In this document: piece by piece, positions 61,595 to 64,000 of the stretch
Layout of the letters: every line of letters begins with the position of its first letter
Numbering within the stretch: position 1 is the first letter of the stretch
Origin: Poriferisodalis sp965221945
Lineage (GTDB): Bacteria; Actinomycetota; Acidimicrobiia; Acidimicrobiales; Poriferisodalaceae
DNA length: 64,000 nucleotides
NCBI RefSeq assembly: GCF_965221945.1
Contig: NZ_OZ244925.1
Coordinates: 3,534,001-3,598,000, forward strand
Direction of reading: 5' to 3'
Notes under the pieces: model-generated
What the model was told of the DNA's origin: nothing
Database searches by the model: none
What the model saw: the letters and a program-made list of their open reading frames with translations, nothing else
Made by a program: the position numbers and the translations under genes

Positions 61595-64000
61595 ATGAGC
61601 GCGACCGCGACGTCTCGCCACCGGGGCAAGAGCGGCCAACAGTTGCGCAGGGGCGCTGCCGCGGCAGTGATCGCAATGGTCGTGGCCGCCACCGTGCTTG
61701 CGATGCCGGAACCCGCAGCCGCACGAGCCGCTCAGCCATCGATTGCCGACGTGACGGTCACCCGCTACGGCGGCGCTGACCGTTACGCCACGTCGTTGGC
61801 GGTGGCCGAGGCCTATGCGCGCGAGGCGGGTGGCAAGCTCGACACAGTCGTACTGGTGTCCGGCGAGAGTTGGACATCTGCCGTCGTAGCAGCGCCCTAC
61901 GCCGCGAAGCTCGGGGCGCCGCTGCTTATGACACCGCCCGATGAGCTGCGGGATGACGCAGCTGAGTTCCTGCAGCGAGTGGGCGTATCGACTGTGCACT
62001 TGCTGAGAACCTACGGCACCGACGACTTCATCGGCTTCGAAGTCGACGTAGCCCTCACCGCGCACCTAGGCATCGACATCGAGTACATCATCGGCGGCGA
62101 TGAGTACATCACCGCTTCTACGGTCGCCGACAAGATGGGCGACGCAGGTGTCATTCCCGGTTTCGGCCGCACTGCGATTGTCGCCAATGGCGAGGTGTTT
62201 GCTGACGCACTCGTAGCCGGTCCCTTTGCCGCACGCGGCGGCCATCCGATCTTGCTCACCCCACGTGACCGATTGGACTTGAGTGCTCGTGCTGGGTTGG
62301 CGAAGGCGAAGGCAGAGCACGTCATCGTGATGGGTGGCACCGCGGCGATCAGTGAGGAGGTCGAGGAGTCCATCACAGAATCTGGGATGTCGGTGACGAG
62401 ACTTGCTGGTCGCACGAGGTACGAAACAGCGATCAAGGCCGCGAATTTCATTCGGAACCGCTACGGCGACACAGCCGGCCAAGAGTGCTTCACGACCCGG
62501 CGGATCGGGGTGGCGCGGGCGGGGGTGCCGTTCGATTCGTTCAGTTCGGGTCCGCTGCTGGGTCGTCTCTGCGCGCCGCTCGTGCTCGCCGATCCCAGCC
62601 TTGTCCCGGCGGCAACTGCTTCGCATCTTGACCAGGTACGGGTCTGGACAGCCTCGGGCGGCTCGCCGTCGCTTCAAGCGATCATCTTCGGCGGCGAGGC
62701 GGCGGTGTCAAGTGCGGGATTGACGAGCTACCTCGAGGCCGAGCGTGACACCGCGTTCACGGGCATCGTGACGGTCGGCACACGACCCATCGGCGGCTGC
62801 GGTGGTGCGATTTCCGATGGTCCGACCCGGATTCTCGATCAGCGTGTGCAGGATCCGGCTTGGTCCCCGGACTGCACGAAGATCGTTTACGCCAAGGGCG
62901 GCCAGTTGTGGACAATGGACCGTGACGGCACCCAGCTGCAGATGCTCGTCGGCCATGACGACGGCCGTGTTGCGGACCCGGACTGGTCGCCCGACGGCAC
63001 CCGGATTGTGTACCACACCCAAGTACTTGAACCGGGTACGAATTCGACGTCTCATGTCTGGGTCGCCTCAATCGATGGCACCGGAACCAGCCAGTTGACC
63101 TTCGGCGATGTGTCGGACGATTCGCCTTCGTGGTCACCCGATTCAGCGCAAATCGCGTTCCGGCGTATTCGGGGCGCAGGACTAGATGTGCAAGGTCAAC
63201 TCGTCAACGCCCAATTCGATCTCGTCACGATGCGGTCGTCGGGCTTCAACCCAGTGGTGCGCACGGCTTTCGGGGAGGTCGGTGGGTCTACGAAGCAGTC
63301 CACAGACCCCGTCTGGTCTCCGAAGTGGTCGCCCAGCGGCGACCGCATCGCTTTTGTTTCCCCAGCAGGATTCGTGTATGTCATCGCGCCGGATAGCTCA
63401 CGGGCCCGTCCGGTCGCCAGTGCAGCCAACCCCGGCAATGGTCTGTCATGGTCGCCCGACGGCGACCGAATAGCGTTCGTCCGCGCAGCTTCGCAAGGGT
63501 CCTACATCGTGATCGCCGATGTCGATGGTCTCGACGAAGAAACCGTGACAGACTCGGTTGGAGGCCATCCAGCGCCGGACTGGTCTCCCGACGGGCAGCG
63601 GATCCTCTTTTCTTCTGGAAAGTTCGTTTCAGCAACAGGAGCGCGCGGAACACCGATTCCAGTGGGCGCCCGCGAATGCCGCCCCCAAGGTGTCATGGGT
63701 GACACAACGGCGGGATTCCCGCTCCAAGACTCGGTGCCCACCACGGGCGTTGTTCGTGTCGCCGTGTTGTTCATGGACTTCCCCGATGCGCAGGCTGAAC
63801 ACTCCACGTATCGCGAAGCCGAACTCGGTTTGCCGCGGATTGAGACTTACCTCGAGACCGTCAGTTACGGAAAGCTCGATGTCGAGTTCGTGCCGTTGCA
63901 TCGATGGCTACGAGCGGAGCGAGACTGGGATGCATACATCGCTCGTACGCCGCTCGGATTTGCTCTAGGCCAGGAGGCGTCCGCGCATGCGGTCGCGTTA
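61595..64000 (+). CDS. CWB2 / six-blade WSPD propeller / M6-type protease (3' end outside window)
   Basis: Open from ATG 61595 to the last base (802 codons), so it has no stop in the window. Signal peptide RRGAAAAVIAMVVAATVLAMP. Three CWB2 repeats: GADRYATS is canonical, the second is degenerate (GGDEYITAS), the third reads GRTRYETA; there is a Cys pair (ECFTT, RLCAPLVL). Then a GGCGGAISD opener and six W-S-P-[DS] blades, the first reading WSPDC. The M6-type domain begins VLFMDFPDAQAEHSTYREAE and runs to SAHAVAL, ending before the zinc HExxH motif, which must lie beyond 64000. The plan matches the 25360 gene (one propeller), so it is a fourth member of that family, 23 kb from the others. Confidence 0.87.
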   Translation, partial: MSATATSRHRGKSGQQLRRGAAAAVIAMVVAATVLAMPEPAAARAAQPSIADVTVTRYGGADRYATSLAVAEAYAREAGGKLDTVVLVSGESWTSAVVAAPYAAKLGAPLLMTPPDELRDDAAEFLQRVGVSTVHLLRTYGTDDFIGFEVDVALTAHLGIDIEYIIGGDEYITASTVADKMGDAGVIPGFGRTAIVANGEVFADALVAGPFAARGGHPILLTPRDRLDLSARAGLAKAKAEHVIVMGGTAAISEEVEESITESGMSVTRLAGRTRYETAIKAANFIRNRYGDTAGQECFTTRRIGVARAGVPFDSFSSGPLLGRLCAPLVLADPSLVPAATASHLDQVRVWTASGGSPSLQAIIFGGEAAVSSAGLTSYLEAERDTAFTGIVTVGTRPIGGCGGAISDGPTRILDQRVQDPAWSPDCTKIVYAKGGQLWTMDRDGTQLQMLVGHDDGRVADPDWSPDGTRIVYHTQVLEPGTNSTSHVWVASIDGTGTSQLTFGDVSDDSPSWSPDSAQIAFRRIRGAGLDVQGQLVNAQFDLVTMRSSGFNPVVRTAFGEVGGSTKQSTDPVWSPKWSPSGDRIAFVSPAGFVYVIAPDSSRARPVASAANPGNGLSWSPDGDRIAFVRAASQGSYIVIADVDGLDEETVTDSVGGHPAPDWSPDGQRILFSSGKFVSATGARGTPIPVGARECRPQGVMGDTTAGFPLQDSVPTTGVVRVAVLFMDFPDAQAEHSTYREAELGLPRIETYLETVSYGKLDVEFVPLHRWLRAERDWDAYIARTPLGFALGQEASAHAVAL

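Overview
The window looks like part of a high-GC actinobacterial chromosome. Evidence: G+C-rich codons throughout, frequent GTG/TTG starts, Sec signal peptides on almost every product, and an orotate phosphoribosyltransferase of the actinobacterial type. An Acidimicrobiia-like lineage would fit, but that is inference. I see no tRNA, rRNA, insertion sequence, integrase or CRISPR array.

The window is dominated by an array of secreted paralogues. I recognise about 27 genes, and 19 carry cell-wall-binding repeats of the CWB2 type (PF04122), usually three per protein. They differ in what is attached. At 1-22.7 kb are CWB2 plus Ig-like tails, some with EF-hand-like calcium loops, and one CWB2-trypsin-like protease fusion (9.3-11.6 kb). 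A second CWB2-protease lies at 22.8-24.5 kb, broken by an apparent -1 frameshift in a C run. A lone pyrE follows at 24.7 kb. At 25.4-38.7 kb are three CWB2/WSPD-propeller/M6-type metalloproteases, two of them related by an exact 5086-bp spacing. At 38.8-43.2 kb are Cys-rich RCC1-like propeller proteins. At 43.2-48.7 kb, on the minus strand, are a CnaB/carboxypeptidase-regulatory-like protein with CWB2 repeats and an O-antigen-ligase-like membrane protein. At 48.7-52.0 kb are a small unknown, a divergent CWB2 protein and a CHAP-domain peptidoglycan hydrolase. At 58.1-64.0 kb are a second CnaB-CWB2 protein and a fourth CWB2-propeller-M6 protein that runs off the end. A minus-strand MNT/HEPN toxin-antitoxin pair sits at 8.45-9.08 kb.

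The most interesting region is 52.1-57.9 kb. Three consecutive, translationally coupled genes each carry one in-frame TGA at exactly the same place: the first Cys position of a thioredoxin-type W-S-P-[FL]-C-x-x-C motif. In each, the reading frame continues past the TGA through the rest of the thioredoxin fold, and in two genes on into a seven-blade Cys-paired RCC1-like propeller. Every TGA is followed at +21 to +37 by the same potential hairpin with a GGUC apical loop. I read these as three selenoproteins (U-G-L-C, U-G-F-C, U-A-E-C): two wall-anchored CWB2-SecTrx-RCC1 proteins and one SecTrx lipoprotein, together a putative cell-envelope selenium-dependent thiol/disulfide system. Standard gene calling would report six truncated ORFs here.

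Taken together the locus encodes an exported surface layer: wall anchors (CWB2), display or binding modules (propellers, Ig-like, CnaB), processing enzymes (S1-type and M6 proteases, a CHAP hydrolase), a polymer ligase-like protein, and probable redox proteins that could service the many paired cysteines in the RCC1 blades. No homology search was run. Family names come from motif recognition.
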